This document shows positions 1 to 8,695 of a stretch of 64,000 bases of DNA, in pieces (within the stretch, counting starts at the first letter, position 1; each line of letters opens with the position of its first letter). This stretch comes from Prevotella sp. GTDB taxonomy: Bacteria > Bacteroidota > Bacteroidia > Bacteroidales > Bacteroidaceae. The DNA lies in NCBI GenBank assembly GCA_017960525.1, contig JAGCZA010000007.1, positions 1-64,000 on the forward strand. Reading direction: 5' to 3'. Below the pieces are notes generated by a model that saw nothing but the letters and a program-made list of their open reading frames with translations, did not search any database and was not told where the DNA came from. The position numbers and the translations under genes are program-made.

Positions 1-429
1 GACTTCACCCATACCATCAAGACGAAGCCCAAGGCACCGAGGAAGGAAGAGGCAGAGCCGTCGCTCTATGGCGAATATAACAACTTGCGGTTGGACATCA
101 ACCTCAACCCGCTTGACGAAGCCTACCAAGTGCGCATCACCAACGAAATGGGCAGAGTGGTCTATGAAAAAGCCATCGACGCAGCCAGCATCGTTGGCCT
201 CAACATCGACATCTCCGCCTACGCAGAAGGCAGTTACACCGTAACCGTAGAAAACAGCCAGGAGTCCTTCACAGGCGTATTTGAGGCGCAATCGACGGGA
301 ATTAGCGACGCTATGCGCTTCAACAACAATGAAGAAAGAGAAAATATCTACAACCTCCAAGGCCAGCGCATCAGCACCTTGCAGAAGGGGTTGAATATCG
401 TAAACAGACGAAAGGTATATGTAAAGTGA
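1..429 (+). CDS. C-terminal part of a secreted protein (5' end outside window)
   Basis: The reading frame is open from base 1, so only the last 142 residues are seen. They hold a small beta-sandwich-like stretch (pattern L.INLNPL...Y.VRI.N..G.VVY) followed by a linker and a C-terminal tail, IYNLQGQRISTLQKGLNIVN then RRKVYVK. This tail type is common at the end of secreted Bacteroidales proteins and two other proteins in this window end in a similar way (23720-25546 and 34833-36101). It probably marks export or surface sorting, but that is inference. The enzymatic or binding part lies upstream of the window, so no function can be given. Confidence 0.75.
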   Translation, partial: DFTHTIKTKPKAPRKEEAEPSLYGEYNNLRLDINLNPLDEAYQVRITNEMGRVVYEKAIDAASIVGLNIDISAYAEGSYTVTVENSQESFTGVFEAQSTGISDAMRFNNNEERENIYNLQGQRISTLQKGLNIVNRRKVYVK

Positions 430-459
430 TTGCAGTTTCGCATAAAGTTTGTGGATTCT

Positions 460-491
460 TTTGTCAGTATCAAACAAAAGTAGTACCTTTG
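460..491 (+). promoter_or_regulatory. Bacteroidota-type promoter of the ABC exporter gene
   Basis: TTTG at 460-463 and TACCTTTG at 484-491 with a 20-nt spacer match the sigma-ABfr pattern (TTTG / TAnnTTTG). The start codon at 520 lies about 28 nt downstream. A short CATAATT-like duplication (503-517) sits just before the start. Confidence 0.75.
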
Positions 492-519
492 CAGCAAACT
501 AATGCATAATTCATAATTG

Positions 520-2391
520 ATGAAAGAATTTCTGCGCGTACTGAGGCGGTTTGTGCCTCCTTATAGGAAATACCTGGTGCTCTCCATCGTGTTCAACATC
601 CTGTCGGCCCTGCTGAACATCTTCTCGTTTGCCGCGCTGATACCCATCTTGCAGATTCTTTTCCAGACGGGTGATGCTGAGGCGGCCACGGCTCTGATGG
701 AGTGGGACTGGAGCAACGCGCAGGCTGTGCTGATGAACAACCTGAACTACTTTGTGAACGGCCTGATTGCAGATTATGGCCCTACGACCACGCTGCTGTT
801 CATCGGCCTTTTCCTGGCTGGCACTACGTTGCTGAAGACGGGTGCCTACTTCCTGACCTCGGCCAGCATTGTCCCTATTCGTACGGGTGTGGTGCGCGAC
901 ATCCGCAACCAACTTTACCACAAGATAACGTCGCTGCCCTTAGGTTTCTTCACTGAGGAGCGAAAAGGCGACATTATTGCGCGTATGAGTGGTGATGTGC
1001 AGGAGGTGGAGAATTCGATTATGTCGTCGTTGGAGATGCTTTTCAAGAATCCTGTGCTGGTGGTGGCCTACTTTGCCACGCTGATCTTCATTTCTTGGCA
1101 ACTCACGGCCTTTACGCTTGTCATTGTGCCTGTGTTGGGCTGGATCATGGGTTTAGTGGGCCGCCGGCTGAAGCAGGACTCTGTGAAGGCGCAGTCGCTC
1201 TGGAGCGACACGATGAGCCAGGTGGAGGAGACGCTGGGTGGCCTGCGCATCATCAAGGCTTTCTGTGCGGAGGGGAAGATGAACCGCCGCTTCGACGAGG
1301 TGAACTCGGCCTACCGTACTGACCTGATGCGGGTGAACATCCGCCAGTCGTCAGCCCACCCTATGTCGGAGTTCCTCGGCACGGTGATGATTGTCATTGT
1401 GCTCTGGTTCGGCGGCGTGCTCGTGCTCAACAACCAGGCCATCACGGGTCCCACCTTTATCTATTATATGGTCATCCTCTACTCCATCATCAACCCCCTG
1501 AAGGAGTTCTCGAAAGCCGGTTACAACATCCCCAAGGGTCTGGCCTCGATGGAGCGCATCGACAAGATTCTGCTTGCCGAAAACAACATCAAGGAATCGC
1601 AGCAGCCCCGCCATATCTCCTCGTTTGAGCACCAGATAGAGTTCCGCCACGTGTGGTTTGGGTACAGGAGTGCAGGAGTGCAGGAGTGCGGGAGTGCAGA
1701 CGACGGTGATGTGAACTGGGTGCTGAAGGACATCAACCTGATTATCCCCAAGGGGAAGACGATTGCCATCGTGGGGCAGAGCGGCAGCGGCAAGTCGACG
1801 CTTGTTGACCTCATTCCGCGCTATTACGATGTGCAGAAGGGCGAGGTGCTCATTGACGGCATCAATGTGAAGGACTTGGGGCTGCACGACCTGCGCCAAC
1901 TCATCGGCAACGTGAACCAGGAGGCCATTCTCTTCAACGACTCGTTCCGCAACAACATTTCCTTTGGTGTGGCCGAGGCTACCGATGAACAGATTGCCGA
2001 TGCCGCCCGCATTGCCAATGCCTACGACTTCATCACGCAGAGCGAGCAGGGATTCGACACCAACATCGGCGACCGTGGCGGACGCCTTTCGGGCGGCCAG
2101 CGCCAGCGCGTCAGCATTGCCCGCGCCATTCTGAAGAATCCGCCCATCCTCATCCTCGACGAGGCCACTTCGGCTCTCGACACTGAGAGCGAGCGGCTGG
2201 TGCAGGACGCGCTGGAGCGGCTGATGAAGACGCGCACCACCGTGGCCATTGCCCACCGCCTCTCCACCATCCACAACGCCGACGAGATTTGTGTGCTGCA
2301 CGAAGGCCGTATCGTGGAGCGCGGATCGCACGACGAACTGTTGGAGAAAGACGGTTACTATAAGCATTTGCACGATATGCAGCAAGTTTAG
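520..2391 (+). CDS. ABC transporter, fused permease/ATPase (MsbA-type exporter)
   Basis: Half-transporter of about 623 residues for ATP-driven export of a lipid or hydrophobic substrate across the inner membrane. The first ~330 residues form a six-helix ABC exporter membrane domain. The nucleotide-binding domain follows, with Walker A GQSGSGKST near residue 419, signature LSGGQRQR near 523, Walker B ILILDEATSAL near 543 and a switch-histidine region IAHRLST. ATG 520 is preferred over the adjacent in-frame TTG 517. An 8-bp tandem array (1665-1696) adds a Ser/Gly/Cys-rich loop at the beginning of the ATPase domain, just where its first strands begin. It sits 6 bp before the oxidoreductase gene, probably co-transcribed. 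The exact substrate is unknown; MsbA (lipid A flippase) is one possibility. Confidence 0.88.
   Translation: MKEFLRVLRRFVPPYRKYLVLSIVFNILSALLNIFSFAALIPILQILFQTGDAEAATALMEWDWSNAQAVLMNNLNYFVNGLIADYGPTTTLLFIGLFLAGTTLLKTGAYFLTSASIVPIRTGVVRDIRNQLYHKITSLPLGFFTEERKGDIIARMSGDVQEVENSIMSSLEMLFKNPVLVVAYFATLIFISWQLTAFTLVIVPVLGWIMGLVGRRLKQDSVKAQSLWSDTMSQVEETLGGLRIIKAFCAEGKMNRRFDEVNSAYRTDLMRVNIRQSSAHPMSEFLGTVMIVIVLWFGGVLVLNNQAITGPTFIYYMVILYSIINPLKEFSKAGYNIPKGLASMERIDKILLAENNIKESQQPRHISSFEHQIEFRHVWFGYRSAGVQECGSADDGDVNWVLKDINLIIPKGKTIAIVGQSGSGKSTLVDLIPRYYDVQKGEVLIDGINVKDLGLHDLRQLIGNVNQEAILFNDSFRNNISFGVAEATDEQIADAARIANAYDFITQSEQGFDTNIGDRGGRLSGGQRQRVSIARAILKNPPILILDEATSALDTESERLVQDALERLMKTRTTVAIAHRLSTIHNADEICVLHEGRIVERGSHDELLEKDGYYKHLHDMQQV
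1665..1696 (+). repeat. 4 x 8-bp tandem repeat inside an ABC exporter gene
   Basis: Four units of CAGGAGTG (the fourth is CGGGAGTG) in direct succession. Gain or loss of one 8-bp unit would shift the reading frame in the ATPase domain. Confidence 0.9.
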
Positions 2392-2397
2392 GGACAA

Positions 2398-4044
2398 GTG
2401 ATAAGTGAATACCAGATAAGAGTGATGCCGCAGGTGGCTGCTGACAGCGATGCCTTGCGGCGCTATGTGGCCCAGGAGAAAGGGTTAGCCCTGAGTGCGC
2501 TGAAGGCTGTGCGTGTGTTGCGCCGCAGCATCGACGCCCGCCAGCGCAACATCTTCGTCAACCTGAAGGTGCGCGTCTACGTGAACGAGGAACCGCAGGA
2601 CGATGAGTACGAGCGTGTGGACTATCCCAATGTGGAAGGACGGCCACAGGTGATTGTCGTGGGAGCCGGGCCGGGCGGACTTTTCGCCGCCCTGAGGCTG
2701 ATAGAACTGGGGCTGAGGCCCATCGTGCTGGAGCGTGGCAAGGATGTGCACGAGCGCAAGCGCGACCTGGCCACCATCGCCCGCACACAGACTGTCGATG
2801 GCGAGAGCAACTATTGTTTTGGCGAGGGCGGAGCCGGCGCCTATAGCGACGGTAAACTCTTCACCCGCAGCAAGAAGCGCGGCGACGTGGAGAAGATTCT
2901 GCGCGTGTTCTGCCAACACGGCGCCTCTACCGCCATTCTGGCCGACGCCCACCCGCACATTGGCACCGACCGCCTGCCTGCCGTCATCGAGGCTATGCGC
3001 AACACCATCATCCGCTGTGGCGGCGAAGTGCACTTCCAGACGAAAATGACAGGCTTTATGATTGACCATTCACCATTGACCATTGACCATTCCGTTGTCG
3101 GCGTGAAAGCGCAGCAAACGGTCAATGGTCAACGGTCAATAGTCAATGAAAAAGAGTTTCTTGGTCCTGTCATCCTGGCTACAGGCCATTCTGCCCGCGA
3201 TGTCTATCGCTATTTGGCGGCGGAAGGCATCGAGATAGAGGCCAAGGGCATTGCCGTGGGTGTGCGTCTGGAACACCCGTCGGCACTCATCGACCAGATA
3301 CAATACCACAGGAAGGAAGGTCGTGGTCAATGGCTCCCAGCAGCCGAATACTCGTTTGTGACACAGGTGGAAGGTCGGGGCGTCTATTCGTTCTGTATGT
3401 GCCCTGGTGGTTTCGTCATTCCTGCCGCCACGGGGCCTGAGCAGATTGTGGTCAACGGTATGAGTCCCGCCAGTCGTGCCTCGCAGTGGAGCAACAGCGG
3501 GATGGTGGTGGAAATCAGACCAGAAGACCTTGAAAACAATTACCTTCCTCAACAGGGAGGCCACACCCCCTCAGCCCTAAAAGTGATGCGTTTCCAGGAA
3601 GAATTGGAACAACTCTGTTGGCAGCAAGGCAATCGGAAACAGACGGCACCGGCACAACGTATGGCCGACTTTGTCAACGGACGGTTGAGCAGCGACTTGC
3701 CGCGCAGCAGTTACGCCCCCGGACTGGTGGCTTCACCCCTGCACTTCTGGCTGCCGAAGCCCATTGCCAACCGACTGCAACAGGGCTTCAGGACCTTTGG
3801 CCGCCAGGCGCACGGTTTCCTTACCAATGAGGCCGTGCTTATCGGTGTGGAAACGCGCACTTCATCGCCCATCCGCATCCTGAGGAATAACGACAACTTA
3901 CAGCACATCCGCCTGAAAGGGCTTTTCCCTTGCGGCGAAGGGGCCGGCTATGCAGGAGGCATCGTTTCGGCTGCTATCGACGGCGAGCGCTGTGCGCAGA
4001 TGTGTGCACTCTACTTAGAAAATCATTGCTGTTCAACGATGTAA
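2398..4044 (+). CDS. NAD(P)/FAD-dependent oxidoreductase (COG2509-like)
   Basis: A 548-residue predicted flavoprotein. The N-terminal ~75 residues are the small domain typical of this family (RRSIDARQ motif), followed by the dinucleotide-binding motif VVGAGPGGLFAALRL near residue 87 and the conserved FGEGGAGAYSDGKLFTR segment. The C terminus has the GEGAGYAGGI FAD-binding motif. The GTG start at 2398 keeps the whole N-terminal domain; it lies in a run of GACAAGT/GATAAGT heptads. The gene is 6 bp behind the ABC exporter and overlaps the convergent LRR gene by 22 bp at its 3' end. Two inverted heptad arrays (3061-3088 and 3120-3147) encode an extra loop of about 30 residues. The physiological substrate is unknown. 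Confidence 0.85.
   Translation: MISEYQIRVMPQVAADSDALRRYVAQEKGLALSALKAVRVLRRSIDARQRNIFVNLKVRVYVNEEPQDDEYERVDYPNVEGRPQVIVVGAGPGGLFAALRLIELGLRPIVLERGKDVHERKRDLATIARTQTVDGESNYCFGEGGAGAYSDGKLFTRSKKRGDVEKILRVFCQHGASTAILADAHPHIGTDRLPAVIEAMRNTIIRCGGEVHFQTKMTGFMIDHSPLTIDHSVVGVKAQQTVNGQRSIVNEKEFLGPVILATGHSARDVYRYLAAEGIEIEAKGIAVGVRLEHPSALIDQIQYHRKEGRGQWLPAAEYSFVTQVEGRGVYSFCMCPGGFVIPAATGPEQIVVNGMSPASRASQWSNSGMVVEIRPEDLENNYLPQQGGHTPSALKVMRFQEELEQLCWQQGNRKQTAPAQRMADFVNGRLSSDLPRSSYAPGLVASPLHFWLPKPIANRLQQGFRTFGRQAHGFLTNEAVLIGVETRTSSPIRILRNNDNLQHIRLKGLFPCGEGAGYAGGIVSAAIDGERCAQMCALYLENHCCSTM
3061..3147 (+). repeat. Pair of inverted 4 x 7-bp arrays inside a flavoprotein gene
   Basis: ATTGACC-type heptads at 3061-3088 (second unit ATTCACC) face GGTCAAT-type heptads at 3120-3147. 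The arrays are reverse complements separated by 31 bp, so the mRNA could form a long hairpin. Both are translated in frame. Confidence 0.9.
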
Positions 4045-5765
4045 GGCAGTTTAGACCACTGCTTGTCGTTGGTGTAGTTCACCTTGGCGCCCTTTGGCAC
4101 TACGATGCGGAGGGCGGCTAAGGTTGTGCCTTTGAAAGTGGTGCTGCTGATGCCAGGAGGCAGAGGAGCGCCGCACTGCAACTCCCTCAAAGACACACAC
4201 TTGGCAAAGGCATTGCCGCCCAGTTTGCGGATAGCGGCAGGCAGTTCCACACGCTGCAGCGAACTGCACTCGCGGAAAGCAGAGCTGCCAATGGTGGTGC
4301 AGGCTGCGGGCACAACGATGGAGAGCAGCGAAGTGCATTTCTCGAAGGCATCGTCGCCAATGCTCGACACAGAAATAGGCAAGTCGATGGACCGAAGCGA
4401 AGCACACTCGGAGAAGGCATTGTCGCCAATCGACTTCACCGATACTGGCAGGATGACCGTGCGCAGCGAATGGCAATAGCGGAACACGTCGCTCTCCAAC
4501 TTCTCAATAAACCCTTGAATATAAACACTATCCAGCGACGTGCAGTTCTCGAAGGTGTCGCTGCCCATCTGCTTCACCAGTTGGGGGATGTAGATGAATT
4601 TCAGGCTGGTGCACTCCTCGAAAGCGTGGTCGTAGATGCGCGACAGCGATGTTGGCAGGTCGATGGTCGGCAGCGACTTACAGCCCTTGAAGGCTCGCGT
4701 GCCAATCGACTTCACCGACCTTGGTAGTGTGATGGCCGACAGGTTGGTGCAGTCCCTGAACGTCTCGGTGCTAATGACCTGCAAGTTGCCGTCGATGCTG
4801 ACGCTTGACAGGGCTGCACAACCCTCGAAGGCGCTGTTGCCGATACGGCTGGAGTTCTCCATCTCGACAGATTGCAAGCTGTTGCACCCCTTGAAGGCAT
4901 TGCTGCCAATCTCAGAGGCGCGGCTTAAGTCGATGGATTGCAGCGAGGTGCAGCCCTCGAAAGCGCTGTTGCCAATCTCGCCCACAGGCTCGCTGGTCTC
5001 CACGCGCTCCAGGCTGATGCACTTCTTGAAGGCGTCGCTGCTGATGGTTTTCACCGAAGCGGGCAGCACAATCTCTTCCAGCCGCTCGCAACTGGCAAAC
5101 AGGCCGTTGGCAATCGTTGTGACGCGACCGCTGAAGGCCACACGCTCCAACTGTTTGCAGCCATTGAAGACAGAAGCCTCCAGGGCGCCCACGGTCTCAG
5201 GAATCTCTATCTGCCGCAGGACGGAGCAGCCGCTGAAAGCGCTCTTGCCTATCTCCACCAGACGGGGCGGCAACTTCAACTCTTCCAGACTGCTGCAGCC
5301 ATTGAAGGCATTGTCGTCTATCTGGATGACGCTTTCGGGGATGGTCACATCCTTCAGGTTGCTGCATCCGGAGAAGCAACTGCGGCTTACGGCTCCAGAC
5401 ACTTCGGGCAGCACCACGCGCTGGAGCGACTTGCAGCCGGAGAGGAATCCGCCGGGCAGGCGGTCGCTCTTGGTCACGGTGACGCCCTTGCCCTCTATAA
5501 TGGTGATTTCCGAGAGGTCGAGCGCTGTAAGCAACGTCTCGCCAGCCTTCTTGGCTTTCGTCCGGCTGGCTATCTGCTGCACTATCTTCAGGTCGGCGCC
5601 GTTCAGCGGGCCGCAAACTTTCAGTTCCTCCATCGTGTAGCGGATGCTGTCGGGCAATTGTGCTGCCAACTGGCCCACAGAGTCCACATTGACCGTGAGT
5701 TGCTGCGCCACAACAGGGCAAATGAATAAACTTAATAACAGGCAAAGTGCATAAATCTTTTTCAT
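4023..5765 (-). CDS. BspA-like leucine-rich-repeat protein, exported
   Basis: About 580 residues. The signal peptide is MKKIYALCLLLSLFICPVVA followed by QQ; the ATG at 5765 gives a normal signal, while the ATG at 5777 adds four residues. Almost the whole mature protein consists of about twenty LRR_5 (TpLRR/BspA) repeats of ~23 residues with the pattern 'IG..AF.GC.SL..I.LP..V..I'. Such proteins sit on the cell surface or are secreted and bind host or bacterial ligands, but a ligand cannot be predicted. Unlike the other two LRR proteins here, it lacks the C-terminal 'GL.I.N' tail and ends in NDKQWSKLPYIVEQQ. It is convergent with the oxidoreductase gene. Confidence 0.88.
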   Translation of the reverse strand: MKKIYALCLLLSLFICPVVAQQLTVNVDSVGQLAAQLPDSIRYTMEELKVCGPLNGADLKIVQQIASRTKAKKAGETLLTALDLSEITIIEGKGVTVTKSDRLPGGFLSGCKSLQRVVLPEVSGAVSRSCFSGCSNLKDVTIPESVIQIDDNAFNGCSSLEELKLPPRLVEIGKSAFSGCSVLRQIEIPETVGALEASVFNGCKQLERVAFSGRVTTIANGLFASCERLEEIVLPASVKTISSDAFKKCISLERVETSEPVGEIGNSAFEGCTSLQSIDLSRASEIGSNAFKGCNSLQSVEMENSSRIGNSAFEGCAALSSVSIDGNLQVISTETFRDCTNLSAITLPRSVKSIGTRAFKGCKSLPTIDLPTSLSRIYDHAFEECTSLKFIYIPQLVKQMGSDTFENCTSLDSVYIQGFIEKLESDVFRYCHSLRTVILPVSVKSIGDNAFSECASLRSIDLPISVSSIGDDAFEKCTSLLSIVVPAACTTIGSSAFRECSSLQRVELPAAIRKLGGNAFAKCVSLRELQCGAPLPPGISSTTFKGTTLAALRIVVPKGAKVNYTNDKQWSKLPYIVEQQ

Positions 5766-5780
5766 ATTCTCGAACACATA

Positions 5781-6236
5781 TTAAAATAAATGATGAGGGT
5801 CGTATTGGGGTGTAACGCAACCGTCTGCGGATACTGTTACGAGGAAATCGGCCATTGTCCAGTCTTTGCAAGATTTCTCGACCTGGCTACTCTCAGACTG
5901 AAAACCTATTCCGAAGTAGGTTTGAGTATAGATGCGTTGCCCAGCCAGCTCTGCAATGGCATAGTTATATGCGTCAGTATGACGCAAACGTTCAATTTTC
6001 TCAAAGTCACTATGCGTGTACTGCGATTTGTCCTCAAAGAAAATGAGTCTGTGGCTTTTGTGAGCAATGATGTCAGGAATAATACTTCCGTCAGTCTTCT
6101 CCAACGTACCAGCAGGGTGCAGGGCACGCCCCGTACCGCTCTGGGGATAGTCAAAAGAAAGGATCTCCCATCCCGCTGCCACAAGCCAACGGATAATCGC
6201 CTTGGTCACTTGCTCTTCTGTCATGCGTCTCTCCAT
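5781..6236 (-). CDS. Small PD-(D/E)XK nuclease-fold protein, third gene of the R-M operon
   Basis: 151 residues (147 if the second Met is used). It carries a canonical catalytic pattern, P54-D55, twelve residues, then E68-D69-K70, with a following amphipathic helix (HSDFEKIERLR). This is the restriction-endonuclease fold. Its start overlaps the end of the 409-residue nuclease gene by 16 bp, which suggests translational coupling. It is probably a second subunit of a two-subunit restriction enzyme, or a strand-specific nickase partner. Family identity below fold level is not recognised. Confidence 0.65.
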   Translation of the reverse strand: MERRMTEEQVTKAIIRWLVAAGWEILSFDYPQSGTGRALHPAGTLEKTDGSIIPDIIAHKSHRLIFFEDKSQYTHSDFEKIERLRHTDAYNYAIAELAGQRIYTQTYFGIGFQSESSQVEKSCKDWTMADFLVTVSADGCVTPQYDPHHLF

Positions 6237-7450
6237 AATGCACCGTCTTTAAAAAGAATGGCATCTGCAAAATAGGAATACACCCTGATGTGCTTGCTCT
6301 TTGAGAACATAGAGCCGTAACGAACCTGCATATAATAACGAGGCACCTCGCAAACCTCCAGTTCGTCATAATTCTTCACTAAGAGATTTTTGTTATTGCA
6401 GGCCTTGACATCTGACACGAAATCGTTTACAGAGCAGTTTTCACTATTAATATCGATAACCTGTCGATTATCATCAACAGTCAGTCTACCCCAGCACATC
6501 ACCAGATTGTATCGTCGTTCCTCAAAGGTTTTTCCTTCACGGCATTTCAGATAGTCGATAGCCGCCAAATTGCCAGGATAGGGATCTCCCCTAAAGGAGG
6601 CATTCACCTGATATATGATGGTCTGAGGCCTGCTCCGAAGAAGCTCTCCAATATGGTAGGCACGTTTCTCGTATCTGCTGAGATGGTTGATGAGGTATGA
6701 CGTGGGCACAATGGTTGTGGCCGTGAGTGGCGACATAGCATCACTACCACCTTTCGCCACAAATTCTCCCTCCATCCAGGCCCGTTGGTCTTGAACGCTA
6801 CGCAGCCCCATCAATTTTTCCCTGGCTCTGATGACTCCGTTTCTTTCAACAGAAGAAACGATGTCATTGATGATGGCAAAAAGTCGCACCATCTGTGTGT
6901 CGGAACTGTCTGGACAGTCCAAGAAGTTTATATCGGAATCATACCGTATTCCCTTGCGGCCTATGAGGCTTGACTTGGCGGCATCTGGAACATCACGAAA
7001 GTCTGTAGGATAATAAAACATAAGGGCAGGTATGCCGTAAATGTTCATAACCGAGGATAATCCTCGAAACACCAAAGGGTTGATGGTATCCCACCGTATC
7101 GTTCCATCATTACGACTAATAATGACGGCCTCAGGATAAAGATATAAGGCAGGAACGTTGTTTTCCACAGAGGCAGCCATACGGGCAAACCTCTGGAAGG
7201 CATTATGTCCAGTTCCTGCCTCTTTCGACTCTTCTATGCTAAAGATGGGCTCCGAATTGTATTCCACAATGATGTCTGGAGCATCAAGGTAGAGTATCTG
7301 TTTGATATGGTCGGGCATAGAATGAAAATAACGAGGCTTGCTGGTGTCACTCTCATATAGCTTCGCTTTAACGACCTCCCTGTTCCGCAGGCAAGTGTGT
7401 GCTATGATATAGTCAGCAAATCCTTCGCTGCTGTGCCAAACTCTATACAT
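6221..7450 (-). CDS. Putative type II restriction endonuclease (large subunit)
   Basis: 409 residues, soluble, no signal peptide. The N-terminal region has the motif P58-D59, fourteen residues, E74-S75-K76 followed by EAGTGHNAFQRFAR, which is a textbook PD-(D/E)XK active site. The remaining ~300 residues are not recognised and may form the target-recognition domain. It lies 21 bp downstream of a C5-cytosine methyltransferase gene on the same strand, the usual arrangement of a type II restriction-modification operon. The target sequence cannot be read from the protein. Function is inferred from motif plus context. Confidence 0.7.
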   Translation of the reverse strand: MYRVWHSSEGFADYIIAHTCLRNREVVKAKLYESDTSKPRYFHSMPDHIKQILYLDAPDIIVEYNSEPIFSIEESKEAGTGHNAFQRFARMAASVENNVPALYLYPEAVIISRNDGTIRWDTINPLVFRGLSSVMNIYGIPALMFYYPTDFRDVPDAAKSSLIGRKGIRYDSDINFLDCPDSSDTQMVRLFAIINDIVSSVERNGVIRAREKLMGLRSVQDQRAWMEGEFVAKGGSDAMSPLTATTIVPTSYLINHLSRYEKRAYHIGELLRSRPQTIIYQVNASFRGDPYPGNLAAIDYLKCREGKTFEERRYNLVMCWGRLTVDDNRQVIDINSENCSVNDFVSDVKACNNKNLLVKNYDELEVCEVPRYYMQVRYGSMFSKSKHIRVYSYFADAILFKDGALWRDA

Positions 7451-7471
7451 AATTTATGAGGTGCTAAATGA

Positions 7472-8686
7472 TTAAAGATATTGCTTTATGGCCAAAGCTA
7501 CGGCACGGGCAAGCAGAGGCGGAACGGCATTGCCTGTCTGCACCCGGCCTTGCACGATGCCGCCAGAAACCTCAAAACGGTCTGGAAAGCTCTGAAGGCG
7601 GCACCGCTCACGGATGGTAAGACCGCGGGCGTCAGTAGGGTGGCCAAACTGGAACGACGGTCTGATGCCGCCAGAGACCTGAGTAGGGCTGAGGTCGGAG
7701 AGTGACAGACGGATGCGCTGGTGGTAGCGCTCATAGAGCGGCTCACCTTGCTTGGTGCGTGCTATGTTGGCAATAACATCGGCCGGATGGTTGGGGGCCT
7801 GATGATTGGTGAGACGATTGGCAACAATACCTTCACGCATCAGTCGCTGATAATCGTTCTGAGGCTCCTGGTCATAGCTGGTAGCCTTTTCATTAGCTTT
7901 CAAATGGGGGAGGTCACTCAGGGCATCGCCTACGGTGTTGTAGGCGCGGCCTGTATCTGGGCCGTGGGTCTTCTTGATAGAGGAGAAGTCGAACTCCTTT
8001 TCCCTTACTCCAACGAAGAGAAGACGCAGGCGGCTCTGTGGCACGCCATAGTCAGGAGCATAGAGGAACTGACTGCGGACGGTCATCCCACTAGCCTCAG
8101 AGAGGTCGCGCTCGATAGTCTCCACAATGTTTCCCGTACTTTTCATACCTGATACATTCTCCAAAACAACGGCCTTTGGGCGGAGGGCCTTGACAAAACG
8201 GATAAACTCCAGATAGAGCTTGTTGCGCTTATCCCCGGCATGGCGCTTGCGGTTGTTGAGCGAAAAGCCTTGGCACGGCACTCCTCCGATGAGCACATCG
8301 ACCGGTGTGTTGCCCAACAGGGCTTTCATCTGTTCAACTGTGACTTTGTGGATGTCGCCCAGAATGGTTGAAACCCCGGTGTGGTTCTTGCCAAAGGAGG
8401 CAATGGCCGGTGCCAGAATGTCGGCTCCGAGGAGAATCTGGTATCCAGCCATCTCGAAGCCGAGCGACGTGCCCCCACAACCGCAGAACAGTTCGACGAC
8501 AGTCGGCTGCCCATTGGGAGTGAGATTGCCTTTGTGCATAATGGGTTCACCCTTCCAATAATAGGAGTTCTCTTCCACCTCCACCGATTTGTCCCATCGG
8601 TTGACTGGCACATCATCCTCGCCAGATAGATTCAGGGGGATGGATGAGGGGTGGTTGGTATGCTTGGGGTCGGTCATTATTATCAT
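7472..8686 (-). CDS. DNA (cytosine-5-)-methyltransferase of a type II R-M system
   Basis: 404 residues with all landmark motifs of C5 methyltransferases in order: I (VVELFCGCGGTSLGFEMAG, SAM binding), IV (GGVPCQGFS, catalytic Cys), VI (VVLENV), VIII (QSRLRLLFVG), IX (RERCRLQSFPD) and X (GNAVPPLLARAVA). A ~60-residue N-terminal extension precedes motif I. The target-recognition region between VIII and IX is short (~100 residues). The ATG at 8677 is an alternative start. It is first in an operon with two nuclease genes, whose cleavage of the host chromosome it should prevent. Confidence 0.9.
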   Translation of the reverse strand: MIIMTDPKHTNHPSSIPLNLSGEDDVPVNRWDKSVEVEENSYYWKGEPIMHKGNLTPNGQPTVVELFCGCGGTSLGFEMAGYQILLGADILAPAIASFGKNHTGVSTILGDIHKVTVEQMKALLGNTPVDVLIGGVPCQGFSLNNRKRHAGDKRNKLYLEFIRFVKALRPKAVVLENVSGMKSTGNIVETIERDLSEASGMTVRSQFLYAPDYGVPQSRLRLLFVGVREKEFDFSSIKKTHGPDTGRAYNTVGDALSDLPHLKANEKATSYDQEPQNDYQRLMREGIVANRLTNHQAPNHPADVIANIARTKQGEPLYERYHQRIRLSLSDLSPTQVSGGIRPSFQFGHPTDARGLTIRERCRLQSFPDRFEVSGGIVQGRVQTGNAVPPLLARAVALAIKQYL

Positions 8687-8695
8687 CTGAAGACT

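Noticed and set aside
1351-2397. Minus-strand 348-residue frame opposite the ABC exporter
   Set aside because: Antisense shadow; the sense frame has complete Walker and signature motifs.
4636-5640. Plus-strand 334-residue frame with repeated LPISE/KALLP segments
   Set aside because: Mirror image of the LRR repeats of the minus-strand BspA-like gene.
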